Assembly: GCF_002218025.2 (NCBI RefSeq)
Contig: NZ_AP018680.1
Span: 1,736,001 to 1,800,000 of the forward strand
DNA length: 64,000 bases
Origin: Vibrio casei
GTDB taxonomy: Bacteria > Pseudomonadota > Gammaproteobacteria > Enterobacterales > Vibrionaceae
Direction: 5' to 3'
Part shown: one piece after another, positions 49,322 to 58,071 of the stretch
Layout: each line of letters starts with the position of its first letter
Position numbering within the stretch: position 1 is the stretch's first letter
Notes under the pieces: generated by a model
Told to the model about the DNA's origin: nothing
The model's database searches: none
Seen by the model: the letters and a program-made list of their open reading frames with translations, nothing else
Made by a program: the position numbers and the translations under genes

Positions 49322-50692
49322 ATGGAAGAACAATCATCTCGCCAGAACAGTGCTTTTAAACTGACAAATAATGAAACTTGGCAAGCAAGAATCAATAACG
49401 AACAAAAACTTCGACGTAATGATCACAGAGATGTATACCAACGAGATCGTGCACGAGTTTTACACTCGGCTGCTTTTCGCCGTCTACAAGCCAAAACGCA
49501 AGTTCACAGTACTGGCATGAATGATTTTTACCGAACTCGCCTCACCCATTCTTTAGAAGTATCTCAAATCGGGACTGGTATTTTAGAGCAACTGAAACGT
49601 AAACAACCTGAATATCAAGGTTTGTTCCCGCCGGCCAGCTTAATTGAAACCTTATGCCTTGCCCATGATATTGGTCACCCACCATTTGGTCATGGTGGTG
49701 AAGTAGCACTCAATTATATGTTGCGTAATCATGGAGGATTTGAAGGCAACGCTCAAACGTTTCGTATTGTCACTCAAATCGAACCTTACACTGAATACCA
49801 TGGCATGAACTTAGCAAGACGAACATTACTCGGCTTACTCAAATACCCAGCGCTAATAAGCCAAGTACATGCCCAGCAGCGTCCAGATGACATTGCAGCA
49901 CCTCGTCAACTAAAAGCCGCCGATTGGCTACCTGCAAAAGGAATCTATGATATTGATTTGCCTTTTTTAGATTGGGTTTTACAACCACTCTCAGAGCACG
50001 ATAAAGCACTACTCTCCGCCAAACGTAAACAAAGTGATAGCAATCCATTCGAACATCAAAAAACACGCTTTAAATCGCTAGACTGCTCTATTATGGAACT
50101 GGCAGACGACATTGCTTATGGCGTGCATGATTTAGAAGATGCCATAGTGCTTGAAATGGTCAACCGCAAACAATGGCAAGAAGGGGCCGCCAGTAAGCTA
50201 GCAGAATGTGGCGACGAATGGTTTGAAAGGAATATCGATAAACTTAGCGAAAAGTTATTTTCAGGCAAGCACCATGAGCGTAAAGATGCCATTGGCGGCA
50301 TTGTAAATGCATTGTTAACCAGTATTGAACTAAGACCAGTCTACGCCGAAACTGCATTTGATGCCCCACTGCTTAACACTAATGCATATCTTGATGCCCC
50401 AATGGCGTATGCATTAGACGTTTTCAAAAGCTTCGTCAACCGCTACGTTATCCATGTACCAGAAGTACAGCAATTTGAATATAAAGGCCAACAAATCATT
50501 ATGGATATTTTCGAAGCCTTTAATGCCGATCCAATGCGTTTATTACCCGATACCACCAAAAAGAAATGGAAAGAGGCCGAAGACGACCATAAAGGTGGCA
50601 CCCGCATTCTCGCCGACTATATATCAGCCATGACTGACGGCTATGCCCAGCGAATGCATCAGCAGTTATTTTCTTCTCATTCGCTGTTTTAG
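49322..50692 (+). CDS. dGTPase-like triphosphohydrolase
   Basis: 456 residues of the Dgt family (type 2-like). HD-site residues are His76 (RLTHSLEV), His115-Asp116 (LAHDIGHPPFGHGGE) and Asp262/263 (ADDIAYG). It splits dNTPs to nucleosides and triphosphate; some family members act against phage by draining dNTPs, but this cannot be claimed from sequence. GAGG lies upstream of the ATG. It may share transcription with yfbR. Confidence 0.93.
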   Translation: MEEQSSRQNSAFKLTNNETWQARINNEQKLRRNDHRDVYQRDRARVLHSAAFRRLQAKTQVHSTGMNDFYRTRLTHSLEVSQIGTGILEQLKRKQPEYQGLFPPASLIETLCLAHDIGHPPFGHGGEVALNYMLRNHGGFEGNAQTFRIVTQIEPYTEYHGMNLARRTLLGLLKYPALISQVHAQQRPDDIAAPRQLKAADWLPAKGIYDIDLPFLDWVLQPLSEHDKALLSAKRKQSDSNPFEHQKTRFKSLDCSIMELADDIAYGVHDLEDAIVLEMVNRKQWQEGAASKLAECGDEWFERNIDKLSEKLFSGKHHERKDAIGGIVNALLTSIELRPVYAETAFDAPLLNTNAYLDAPMAYALDVFKSFVNRYVIHVPEVQQFEYKGQQIIMDIFEAFNADPMRLLPDTTKKKWKEAEDDHKGGTRILADYISAMTDGYAQRMHQQLFSSHSLF

Positions 50693-50706
50693 TTATTAGC
50701 AGAGAC

Positions 50707-50736
50707 ATCTCCCTTATTTTAAATAATAAGGGAGAT
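50707..50736 (+). terminator. hairpin after the dGTPase gene
   Basis: 12-bp perfect arms (50707-50718 and 50725-50736) with a 6-nt loop between convergent genes. No clear T run; a bidirectional 3' stabiliser or weak terminator. Confidence 0.6.
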
Positions 50737-50749
50737 AAGTTTATACCAC

Positions 50750-51133
50750 TCAACCAAACAACTTACTCCATATACTGGGGTTACGTTTATCATGATATTC
50801 AATACGAAGATCATCAACTGTACGTAGCGCTGCCTTCGCTTGATCAAGTTCCCCAGCTTCTAGGTTTGCTTTTACATTAGCCAAAGCAATAGTCAATTTA
50901 TTGAAACCTTCTAAATATAAGTCTTGTTTTTCTAATGGATAAGCACCCTGCTGAGCTTGATTAACCAGTTCAGTCAAATGAGTAATTGAGGTTTCCATTT
51001 CGTCGATATTTTGGGCTTCAGCCGCCTGTTTAAACTCGATTCTCATCTCTTTCATGGTCGCTTTCAGATCAAATGCAGCACTATGTGCATTAACCGTGAC
51101 CAATAAGGCAATAAAAGGAATTAACTTCTTCAT
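50750..51133 (-). CDS. cytochrome b562 family protein
   Basis: 127 residues. Signal peptide of about 20 residues (ending HSAA), then a four-helix bundle. Met27 (in DLKATMKEM) and His114 (in RIEYHDKR) align with the heme ligands Met7 and His102 of mature E. coli cytochrome b562. A periplasmic heme protein of unknown partner. There is no CXXCH motif, so heme would be bound non-covalently. Confidence 0.85.
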   Translation of the reverse strand: MKKLIPFIALLVTVNAHSAAFDLKATMKEMRIEFKQAAEAQNIDEMETSITHLTELVNQAQQGAYPLEKQDLYLEGFNKLTIALANVKANLEAGELDQAKAALRTVDDLRIEYHDKRNPSIWSKLFG

Positions 51134-51219
51134 TGTACAACTTTGTATGCTATTTGAATGGTGCTAGAAGTGTAGCGAATACCGTACATTAGACACAAGA
51201 ACAACCCATCATTATCCCA

Positions 51220-51858
51220 TTAATTATTTTTTTTATTGTTACTATACCGAACATAGTTACTCTCAAATACCCCTTCAGGCATTTGAGTAATTTGATAATC
51301 TACCATTTGAGTAAACGTATGCATTAATGGGGAAAAGTCATTTTCTGGATCAATTAAGCTCAATGCATGAAACCCTGCTTCAACCGTCGATAAGTGCTGC
51401 TCAGTTGGCGCCTTACGAATACGATAATTACCGACCAAATCTTTAGGCAAAGCAATTTGAGCTAAGCCATGCAAATTCGTCGAGAGTTGCCATATTTTAT
51501 AGGCTTTCTTCCAAGTTCCATCGATTATAATTAACCGAATTTTTTTATCCGAAGGATTTATTACATTCAGAGTCTCTTCCGATAATAAACAACTTTCTTG
51601 GCTAGGATAAAGTACTATCGAGACATATTCCTCATCAAGTAATAATTGATTCAACCTTATATTAGAAGAAAAATTTTCACCCACAAGACACTCACAACCT
51701 TGTAAACTCAAGTGCAATATTTTCGCCGTACCCATTGGGCGCTTAGTTTCAGACGGATGCTGAAGTATCACTAACTGCGTTTGTGAATCTATTGGTTTAA
51801 TCCAATTACAAATACAGGCATTATTAGCCTTTCCACACTGTAAACAATATCGAGACAT
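51220..51858 (-). CDS. tapT: DTW-domain tRNA-uridine aminocarboxypropyltransferase
   Basis: 212 residues. A zinc-type cysteine set at the N-terminus (CLQCGKANNACIC), LQHPSETKRPMGTAKIL and IIIDGTWKKAYK (the DTW family core) identify the enzyme that puts acp3 on U47 of tRNAs (E. coli YfiP/TapT). The start is uncertain: the ATG at 51858 lies 10 bp from the divergent rhombosortase start and lacks a close ribosome site; upstream in-frame ATGs (about 51891) would overlap that gene. Confidence 0.85.
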   Translation of the reverse strand: MSRYCLQCGKANNACICNWIKPIDSQTQLVILQHPSETKRPMGTAKILHLSLQGCECLVGENFSSNIRLNQLLLDEEYVSIVLYPSQESCLLSEETLNVINPSDKKIRLIIIDGTWKKAYKIWQLSTNLHGLAQIALPKDLVGNYRIRKAPTEQHLSTVEAGFHALSLIDPENDFSPLMHTFTQMVDYQITQMPEGVFESNYVRYSNNKKNN

Positions 51859-51868
51859 GAGGTAAAGA

Positions 51869-52429
51869 TTGTTCCTTTTACTGTTCATCATTAGCGCAAT
51901 TATGATCTTTTTCCAAATTCCTATTATCAACGACTGGATGCTTTGGGATCGTGACGCCATTTTAACGGGCCAAGTGTGGCGAATCGTAACAGGAAACTTT
52001 GCTCACACCAATATCTATCATTTAGGTATGAATCTCATCGGTTTGTGGCTTATCTGCTCTATATTCAGACCAGAACTCAAACCTCGATCTTTTTTACTGA
52101 TTATCGGTTGCTTAGCATTAGCAGTGGGAACCTTGCTACTCACAACGTCCATGTACATTTATGTTGGGTTATCCGGTATATTACATGGCTTGTTTGCTTG
52201 TTATGCACTCACGGAGTATAGAAAAGGTAAGAAAGCCAGTTTATGGCTTGTTTTAGGTCTACTTACGAAAATATTATGGGAGCAACTGTTTGGCTCACCG
52301 ACAGGAAGTGAAGAATTGATTAGCGCGAGTGTCGCAATCAATGCACATTTATTTGGATGCTTAACAGGTTATATCTTAAGTTTTTGTCTTCTAAAAAAAC
52401 CAGCATCGCCTCTAAAACTTAGTGAATAA
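51869..52429 (+). CDS. rrtA: rhombosortase
   Basis: 186-residue rhomboid-family serine protease with about six membrane helices. Ser102 (in GLSGILHG) and His160 (in NAHLFG) form the catalytic pair; HTNIYHLGMN (46-55) is the rhomboid HxxxN element. Rhombosortases cut GlyGly-CTERM tails of secreted proteins in Vibrio and Shewanella. It starts with TTG, supported by GAGG 6 nt upstream (51859-51862). No GlyGly-CTERM protein is in the window. Confidence 0.88.
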   Translation: MFLLLFIISAIMIFFQIPIINDWMLWDRDAILTGQVWRIVTGNFAHTNIYHLGMNLIGLWLICSIFRPELKPRSFLLIIGCLALAVGTLLLTTSMYIYVGLSGILHGLFACYALTEYRKGKKASLWLVLGLLTKILWEQLFGSPTGSEELISASVAINAHLFGCLTGYILSFCLLKKPASPLKLSE

Positions 52430-52489
52430 ATAAGGGCAACTCAATAACAGATTCATCCATTATTAAAATGCCCAGAACAATAAAAAACG

Positions 52490-52825
52490 TTACAACAAAA
52501 TGCGATCCTGATTTTTTTGCACGGTCGCTTGACCAATCCCCTTAACGTTCATTAAGTCCTCTAATGACATAAAGTTTCCATGCTCATTTCTATAATCAAC
52601 AATATCTTGTGCCTTCTTAGCCCCAATACCTTTAAGCATAGAGGCAATTTCCTCAGCATTAGCAGTATTCACATTAACAGTAATATTAATACCTGCATGC
52701 TTTTCTTGCGTATTCTTATTGGTACTTACTTCACTACTCTCTTCGGCTTTAACTTCTGCATAAGCAATATTAAACATCAACCCCATAGACAATAACGTCA
52801 TAAAAACAGTTCGAATAAATGTCAT
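52490..52825 (-). CDS. comEA: ComEA-like DNA-uptake protein
   Basis: 111 residues. Signal peptide (about 1-23, ending AYA) then a linker and a helix-hairpin-helix domain (NVNTANAEEIASMLKGIGAKKAQDIVDYR and MNVKGIGQATVQKNQDRILL). Periplasmic ComEA binds incoming DNA and ratchets uptake during natural transformation in Vibrio. GGAG lies 8 nt before the ATG. Its position beside ppiD matches Vibrio cholerae, as far as I recall. Confidence 0.92.
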   Translation of the reverse strand: MTFIRTVFMTLLSMGLMFNIAYAEVKAEESSEVSTNKNTQEKHAGINITVNVNTANAEEIASMLKGIGAKKAQDIVDYRNEHGNFMSLEDLMNVKGIGQATVQKNQDRILL

Positions 52826-52874
52826 TTCAATATCTCCAGTAATAAAAAAGGAGTACCAGATTAATTCAAAGCAT

Positions 52875-52903
52875 AATGTCGATTTGTCTCAAATTTGGAC
52901 ATT
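52875..52903. repeat. inverted repeat upstream of comEA
   Basis: AATGTC (52875-52880) and GACATT (52898-52903) with a 17-nt spacer, 50-78 bp before the comEA start. A possible operator; no known consensus recognised. Confidence 0.3.
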
Positions 52904-52971
52904 CGATGCATAGCAAATTTTAAAGAAACTACAGATATATCAATTACATAAAATATTCAGCATTGAAATAT

Positions 52972-53000
52972 AAAAAAGAGCTGCACATTGGCAGCTCTTT
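52972..53000 (-). terminator. ppiD terminator
   Basis: AAAGAGCTGC (52975-52984), 6-nt loop, GCAGCTCTTT (52991-53000), followed on the minus strand by a run of T. Confidence 0.88.
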
Positions 53001-53025
53001 AATTTTCTATGTATTGAAAGAGGAG

Positions 53026-54885
53026 TTATTGTTGCTCTTCAATTGCATAGTATTTAATCGTTGTCGTTTTACGTAAAGAATCTAGAACCACTTCTAAATC
53101 TTGTTGATTATTAACGCGTAACAATTGGGAAGCAATTTGCTGTTGGAACTGAGGATCATCACTAGTCGTTACTTTATTCAGTTTCAAAATTACAATATTA
53201 CCGTTCTCATCTTTTGCTTTCCCATAAGAAGCTTTACCTTCTTCAGGATGAGGTAGAGCAAAAGCTTGAGCGGCTAAAGGCGATCGGCGATCAATATTTT
53301 GAGAGTCTCCAAACGTTAGATTATTACTCACTAATACTGAGTCATCACCTTTTTTCAGTGAATCCACAATTTTAGACGACAAATTTAATGCATCTTGTTC
53401 ACCCTTCGTTGCGGCAAGTTGCGCTTTAACTTTGTCTTTAACATCGTCAAGTGGCAATATCGTTTCAGAACGTAGATCATTGACACGAACAACAATCACA
53501 TGCTCAGGCGCCACTTCAAGTACTTCAGAGTTCAAACCTTCTTTTTTAACATCAGAGTTTTCAAGTGCCTTTGCCACCGCAGGTACTTTCAAAACATCAG
53601 GCGCAGTTTCAGATGAAATAAACTCTGTCGTTTGAATTTTTTGATTAATCGCTTTAGCCGAATCATCTAACGAATCTGGTGATTCAAAAGAAACCGATTC
53701 CAGTTTCGTTTGTAGCTTATAGAACTGATCTAAAGCTTTTTCATCCGTTAGATCTGACTTAATTTCGTCAACCACTTCTGAGTAAGGCTTAGCATCGGGT
53801 GCTTTATCGTCTTCTAGTTGAATTATGTGATAACCAAAATTAGATTTCACAACAGATGAAATATCATCTTTGTTTTTCAATTCAAATGCAGCAGCTTCAA
53901 ACTCAGGGTCCATCGCACCCTTTTCAATCCAGCCAAGTTCACCACCATTTTTCGCGCTTCCTACATCTTCGGAGGTTTCTTCCGCTAACTGAGCAAAATC
54001 TTCACCTGATTGAAGTCTAGCAAGCACTTCATCCGCTTTCTTCTCATCTTTGACTAAGATATGGCGAACTTTGCGCTGTTCTTTCGTTGAGTATTTATCT
54101 AAATGCTCTTGATAATATTTTTGAGCTTCCACTTCAGTAATTTTAATTGATTTTTTAAGTTGCTCGGCTGAAAGTTCAACATAAGCGACTTTCATTTGCT
54201 CCGGACGAGCATATTGATCCATGTGCTCTTTATAGTAGGTTTGTAACTCTTCATCCGTCACATCGACCTTTTTAGCAAAATCAGCAACATTTAACACGAT
54301 TGATTGAATATCACGTTTTTGAGTTAATAACTTGCTTTGCTGAGCGACTTCATTCGGTAAAGTAAATTCACTATCTTCCAATGAAGACAATACTTGCTGA
54401 CGAAGAGTATCTTTTCGCAAATATTCTGCAAAACTATCAGGACTGAATCCAGCACGACGTAAGGCTGCTGCGTAAAAATCTTGATCAAATTTACCATCAT
54501 TTTGGAACTGAGGCATAGTCACAATCAATTGACGGACTTGATCATCACTGACACGCAGATCTAATGACTTTGCATACTCTTCAAGCAGCACATCATTAAT
54601 CATTCGATCCAGCACGCTTTTACGAAAAGATTGAACGTATTGAGGATCGCCCATTAATGTTGAGAAATAATCCCCCATTTGAGACTGCATACGATTACGT
54701 TCATTTTGATACGCTTGCTCAAATGAACGTTGGCTAATTTCAGTATTACCCACTTTAGCGGCCGTATTATTACCGCCTGTCACTAAATAACTGCCTACAC
54801 CAGCAAAAACAAACGAAAGGATAATTAATCCTAAGATAATTTTAATTGCGATGCCATTTACGCCTTCGCGTAGTCGATCCATCAT
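53026..54885 (-). CDS. ppiD: periplasmic folding chaperone PpiD
   Basis: 619 residues. One N-terminal membrane helix (about 11-34) anchors a periplasmic SurA-like chaperone that assists proteins leaving the Sec translocon. The parvulin domain (about 260-360) has RKVRHILVK, GGELGWIEKG and NFGYHIIQLED. These residues, partly lost in the inactive parvulin domain of E. coli PpiD, look like those of active parvulins. It follows hupB as in E. coli. Confidence 0.94.
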   Translation of the reverse strand: MMDRLREGVNGIAIKIILGLIILSFVFAGVGSYLVTGGNNTAAKVGNTEISQRSFEQAYQNERNRMQSQMGDYFSTLMGDPQYVQSFRKSVLDRMINDVLLEEYAKSLDLRVSDDQVRQLIVTMPQFQNDGKFDQDFYAAALRRAGFSPDSFAEYLRKDTLRQQVLSSLEDSEFTLPNEVAQQSKLLTQKRDIQSIVLNVADFAKKVDVTDEELQTYYKEHMDQYARPEQMKVAYVELSAEQLKKSIKITEVEAQKYYQEHLDKYSTKEQRKVRHILVKDEKKADEVLARLQSGEDFAQLAEETSEDVGSAKNGGELGWIEKGAMDPEFEAAAFELKNKDDISSVVKSNFGYHIIQLEDDKAPDAKPYSEVVDEIKSDLTDEKALDQFYKLQTKLESVSFESPDSLDDSAKAINQKIQTTEFISSETAPDVLKVPAVAKALENSDVKKEGLNSEVLEVAPEHVIVVRVNDLRSETILPLDDVKDKVKAQLAATKGEQDALNLSSKIVDSLKKGDDSVLVSNNLTFGDSQNIDRRSPLAAQAFALPHPEEGKASYGKAKDENGNIVILKLNKVTTSDDPQFQQQIASQLLRVNNQQDLEVVLDSLRKTTTIKYYAIEEQQ

Positions 54886-55003
54886 AATCTAACTGCTCTC
54901 TTAATACTGACTGTTACCAACTGTCGAAACCACTTGTAAAAATACGAGAAAGAAACAACACGTTTGGTCGAAAAAAATATTACCTCGATAATATCAGAAA
55001 AAG

Positions 55004-55031
55004 AAAAGCGCACCAGTAAGATGCGCTTTTT
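55004..55031 (-). terminator. hupB terminator
   Basis: AAAAGCGCA (55004-55012), 9-nt loop, TGCGCTTTT (55022-55030); on the minus strand CTTTTT follows. Confidence 0.8.
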
Positions 55032-55107
55032 GATAGGTAAAGATTGAGATTATTCGTAAAAATCCCAAGCCTGTTCACTCTTTGACGGTCAAAAACCATC
55101 AGGGATA

Positions 55108-55380
55108 TTAGTTACAAGCATCTTTAAGTGCTTTACCAGCTTTGAATGCAGGTACTTTAGCTTCAGCGATTTGAATGACATCACCAGTTTTAGGGTTACG
55201 ACCAGTGCGAGCAGCACGAGTACGAACACTAAAAGTACCAAAACCGACTAGCGCTACTTGCTCTTCAGATTTCAACGTTTCTGTTACTGCTTCGATAAAT
55301 GCATCTAGTGCACGGCCCGCTGCTGCTTTAGAGATATCCGCATCACCCGCAATTTTTTCTACTAATTGAGTTTTATTCAC
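55108..55380 (-). CDS. hupB: DNA-binding protein HU-beta
   Basis: 90-residue nucleoid protein. [45 protein letters not shown] is the HU beta-arm and C-terminal helix, with the DNA-intercalating Pro in GRNPKTG. It lies between lon and ppiD, the conserved lon-hupB-ppiD order. Confidence 0.97.
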   Translation of the reverse strand: MNKTQLVEKIAGDADISKAAAGRALDAFIEAVTETLKSEEQVALVGFGTFSVRTRAARTGRNPKTGDVIQIAEAKVPAFKAGKALKDACN

Positions 55381-55519
55381 TTGTTGTTCCCCTTTTCATT
55401 GTCAATTTTAGTTATTAACAATATACGTTCCATAAAGATTAAAATTAGACTGAACTGTTTTTAATTCAACGTCTTTAATGACTACCAGCTCAGGTCTATC
55501 AGGACTTAACTTAGCCTTG

Positions 55520-55558
55520 AAAAAAAACGCTGACAAGTACTTTCCGTCCTGTCAGCGT
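55520..55558 (-). terminator. lon terminator
   Basis: ACGCTGACA (55527-55535) with TGTCAGCGT (55550-55558), 14-nt loop, and eight T on the minus strand (55520-55527). Confidence 0.88.
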
Positions 55559-55588
55559 CAAACTTTCAACTAAATTTGTTTAATATCA

Positions 55589-57940
55589 CTACTTTGTGAC
55601 ATCAATCACACAACCTGTTGGGTCATTTTCCAGGGCAACAACTAAAACTTCGTCTAACCATTGGACAGGTTTAACTATAAGGTCTGCTATCACATTTGCT
55701 GGAATGTCTTCTAAATCACGTTCATTTTCTTTTGGAATCAAAACGGTTTTAATTCCACCACGATGTGCTGCCAGTAGTTTTTCTTTCAATCCACCGATTG
55801 GTAATACCTCTCCGCGCAGTGTGATTTCACCGGTCATTGCAACATCCGCACGTACAGGGTTACCTGTCAAGCTCGAAACCAATGCAGTACACATTGCGAT
55901 ACCGGCACTTGGACCATCTTTTGGTGTCGCCCCTTCAGGTACGTGTACATGAATATCACGCTTTTCGTAAAAATCAGGATTAATACCCAATTTTTCTGCG
56001 CGGGAACGCACAACGGTCATCGCTGCTTGAATCGACTCTTGCATAACATCACCCAAAGAACCGGTATAAGTGAGCTTACCTTTACCAAGCATGGATTGCG
56101 TTTCAATTGTCAATAAATCACCGCCAACTTCTGTCCAAGCAAGCCCAGTCACTTGGCCAATGCGATTACTATCATCAGCTTTACCATAGTCACAACGTTG
56201 CACACCAAGGTAATCTCTCAAATTATCCATTGTCACCGTAACGGATTTCAACACTGGATTCAGAAGGATATTTTTCACTGCTTTACGACAAATTTTAGAG
56301 ATTTCTCTCTCCAAATTACGCACACCAGCTTCACGAGTGTAGTAACGAATAATACCTATAATCGCTGAATCTTCGATTGTGATCTCTGAAGGTTTTAAAC
56401 CATTACGTTCAATTTGCTTATTAGTCAGATGCTTTTTAGCAATATTAAGCTTTTCATCTTCGGTATAACCCGATAAACGAATCACTTCCATACGATCCAA
56501 TAATGGACCAGGGATATTCATCGAGTTTGACGTTGCTACAAACATCACATCCGACAAGTCATAATCGACTTCTAGGTAATGGTCGTTGAACGAGTTATTT
56601 TGCTCAGGATCCAACACTTCAAGTAAAGCCGAAGAAGGATCACCTCGCATATCTGATGCCATTTTATCAATTTCATCTAGCAAAAATAATGGATTTTTAA
56701 CACCCACTTTCGACATTTTTTGAATAAGCTTCCCAGGCATAGAACCAATGTAGGTGCGTCGGTGCCCACGAATTTCCGCTTCATCACGTACTCCACCCAA
56801 TGCCATACGAGTATATTGACGACCTGTTGCAGCAGCAATGGAGCGACCAAGGGACGTTTTACCCACACCGGGAGGTCCGACTAAGCAAAGAATAGGACCT
56901 TTAAGCTTATTAATTCGGCTTTGAACGGCTAAATACTCAAGAATACGTTCTTTGACTCGCTCTAACCCATAGTGGTCTTCATTTAAGACCTCTTCCGCTT
57001 TCGCTAAGTTCTTTTTCACTTTAGAGCGTTTGCTCCAAGGTACACCCACCATCCAATCAATATAGCTACGTACAACGGTCGCTTCGGCTGACATCGGAGA
57101 CATCATTTTCAGCTTTTGCAGTTCTTGCTCCGTTTTTTCACGTGCCTCTTTTGGCATTTTAGCGGCTTCAATTTTTTTCTGCAGGGCTTCAAACTCATCA
57201 GGTGCATCGTCCATATCACCCAGTTCTTTTTGAATGGCTTTCATTTGCTCATTCAAATAGTACTCACGTTGAGACTTCTCCATCTGTTTTTTAACACGAC
57301 CGCGAATACGTTTTTCAACTTGTAATAAGTCAATTTCCGATTCCATCATTCCCATTAAAAATTCAAGACGTTCAACCACATTTGAAATTTCAAGCACTCG
57401 TTGCTTATCATTCAGTTTAAGTGGCATGTGAGCGGCAATGGTATCGGCTAAACGAGCAGCTTCATCAATCCCATTTAATGACGTTAATACTTCTGGTGGG
57501 ATTTTTTTGTTCAGCTTGATAAAGCCTTCAAACTGATTGATAGCACTGCGTACAATCACTTCTTGCTCACGCTCATCTATCTCTGGGGTGACCAGAAACT
57601 CAGCATCAGCCGTGAAAAATTCTTCATTTGAAAAAGCGTGCACCTTGGCACGTTGTTGCCCTTCGACAAGCACTTTCACCGTTCCATCAGGTAATTTTAG
57701 CAACTGTAAAATCGTTGCTACTGTCCCTGTTGAAAACAGATCATCTACACCCGGCTCATCAGTTTCCGCATCTTTTTGAGCAACCAATAAGACTTGCTTA
57801 TTAGTATCCATTGCGGTTTCTAAACATTGAATCGACTTTTCACGGCCAACAAAAAGTGGAATGACCATGTGTGGATATACCACAACATCACGTAGGGGTA
57901 ATACGGGAATCTCGATACGCTCGGAACGCTCCAAGTTCAT
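55589..57940 (-). CDS. lon: ATP-dependent protease Lon
   Basis: 783 residues. Degrades misfolded and regulatory proteins in the cytoplasm. The order is the N-terminal substrate domain (MNLERSERIEIPVLPLRDVVVYPHM), AAA+ module with GPPGVGKTS (Lys about 361) and FLLDEIDKM, then the protease domain with the Ser-Lys dyad (Ser about 678 in PKDGPSAG). I start at the ATG at 57940, identical in position to E. coli, with GAGA upstream. A sigma-32 promoter precedes it. Confidence 0.98.
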   Translation of the reverse strand: MNLERSERIEIPVLPLRDVVVYPHMVIPLFVGREKSIQCLETAMDTNKQVLLVAQKDAETDEPGVDDLFSTGTVATILQLLKLPDGTVKVLVEGQQRAKVHAFSNEEFFTADAEFLVTPEIDEREQEVIVRSAINQFEGFIKLNKKIPPEVLTSLNGIDEAARLADTIAAHMPLKLNDKQRVLEISNVVERLEFLMGMMESEIDLLQVEKRIRGRVKKQMEKSQREYYLNEQMKAIQKELGDMDDAPDEFEALQKKIEAAKMPKEAREKTEQELQKLKMMSPMSAEATVVRSYIDWMVGVPWSKRSKVKKNLAKAEEVLNEDHYGLERVKERILEYLAVQSRINKLKGPILCLVGPPGVGKTSLGRSIAAATGRQYTRMALGGVRDEAEIRGHRRTYIGSMPGKLIQKMSKVGVKNPLFLLDEIDKMASDMRGDPSSALLEVLDPEQNNSFNDHYLEVDYDLSDVMFVATSNSMNIPGPLLDRMEVIRLSGYTEDEKLNIAKKHLTNKQIERNGLKPSEITIEDSAIIGIIRYYTREAGVRNLEREISKICRKAVKNILLNPVLKSVTVTMDNLRDYLGVQRCDYGKADDSNRIGQVTGLAWTEVGGDLLTIETQSMLGKGKLTYTGSLGDVMQESIQAAMTVVRSRAEKLGINPDFYEKRDIHVHVPEGATPKDGPSAGIAMCTALVSSLTGNPVRADVAMTGEITLRGEVLPIGGLKEKLLAAHRGGIKTVLIPKENERDLEDIPANVIADLIVKPVQWLDEVLVVALENDPTGCVIDVTK

Positions 57941-57979
57941 ATTATTCTCTCTATTCCGTTTGCACATTCATTGAAAAGT

Positions 57980-58007
57980 ATATGGGGGCTATCTTGCTAG
58001 TTTCAAT
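57980..58007 (-). promoter_or_regulatory. sigma-32 heat-shock promoter of lon
   Basis: On the minus strand ATTGAAA (58001-58007), a 13-nt spacer, and CCCCATAT (57980-57987) match the sigma-32 consensus CTTGAAA-N11-16-CCCCATNT almost perfectly. The predicted start lies about 32 nt before the lon ATG. Confidence 0.85.
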
Positions 58008-58014
58008 AACATAA

Positions 58015-58042
58015 ATAAAAAAAGGAGGCTTATCGCCTCCTT
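58015..58042 (-). terminator. clpX terminator
   Basis: AAGGAGGC (58022-58029), 5-nt loop, GCCTCCTT (58035-58042); on the minus strand a run of T follows. It separates clpX from the lon promoter. Confidence 0.9.
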
Positions 58043-58071
58043 ATTCTTCATATTTTCGCTTTTAGTCTATT

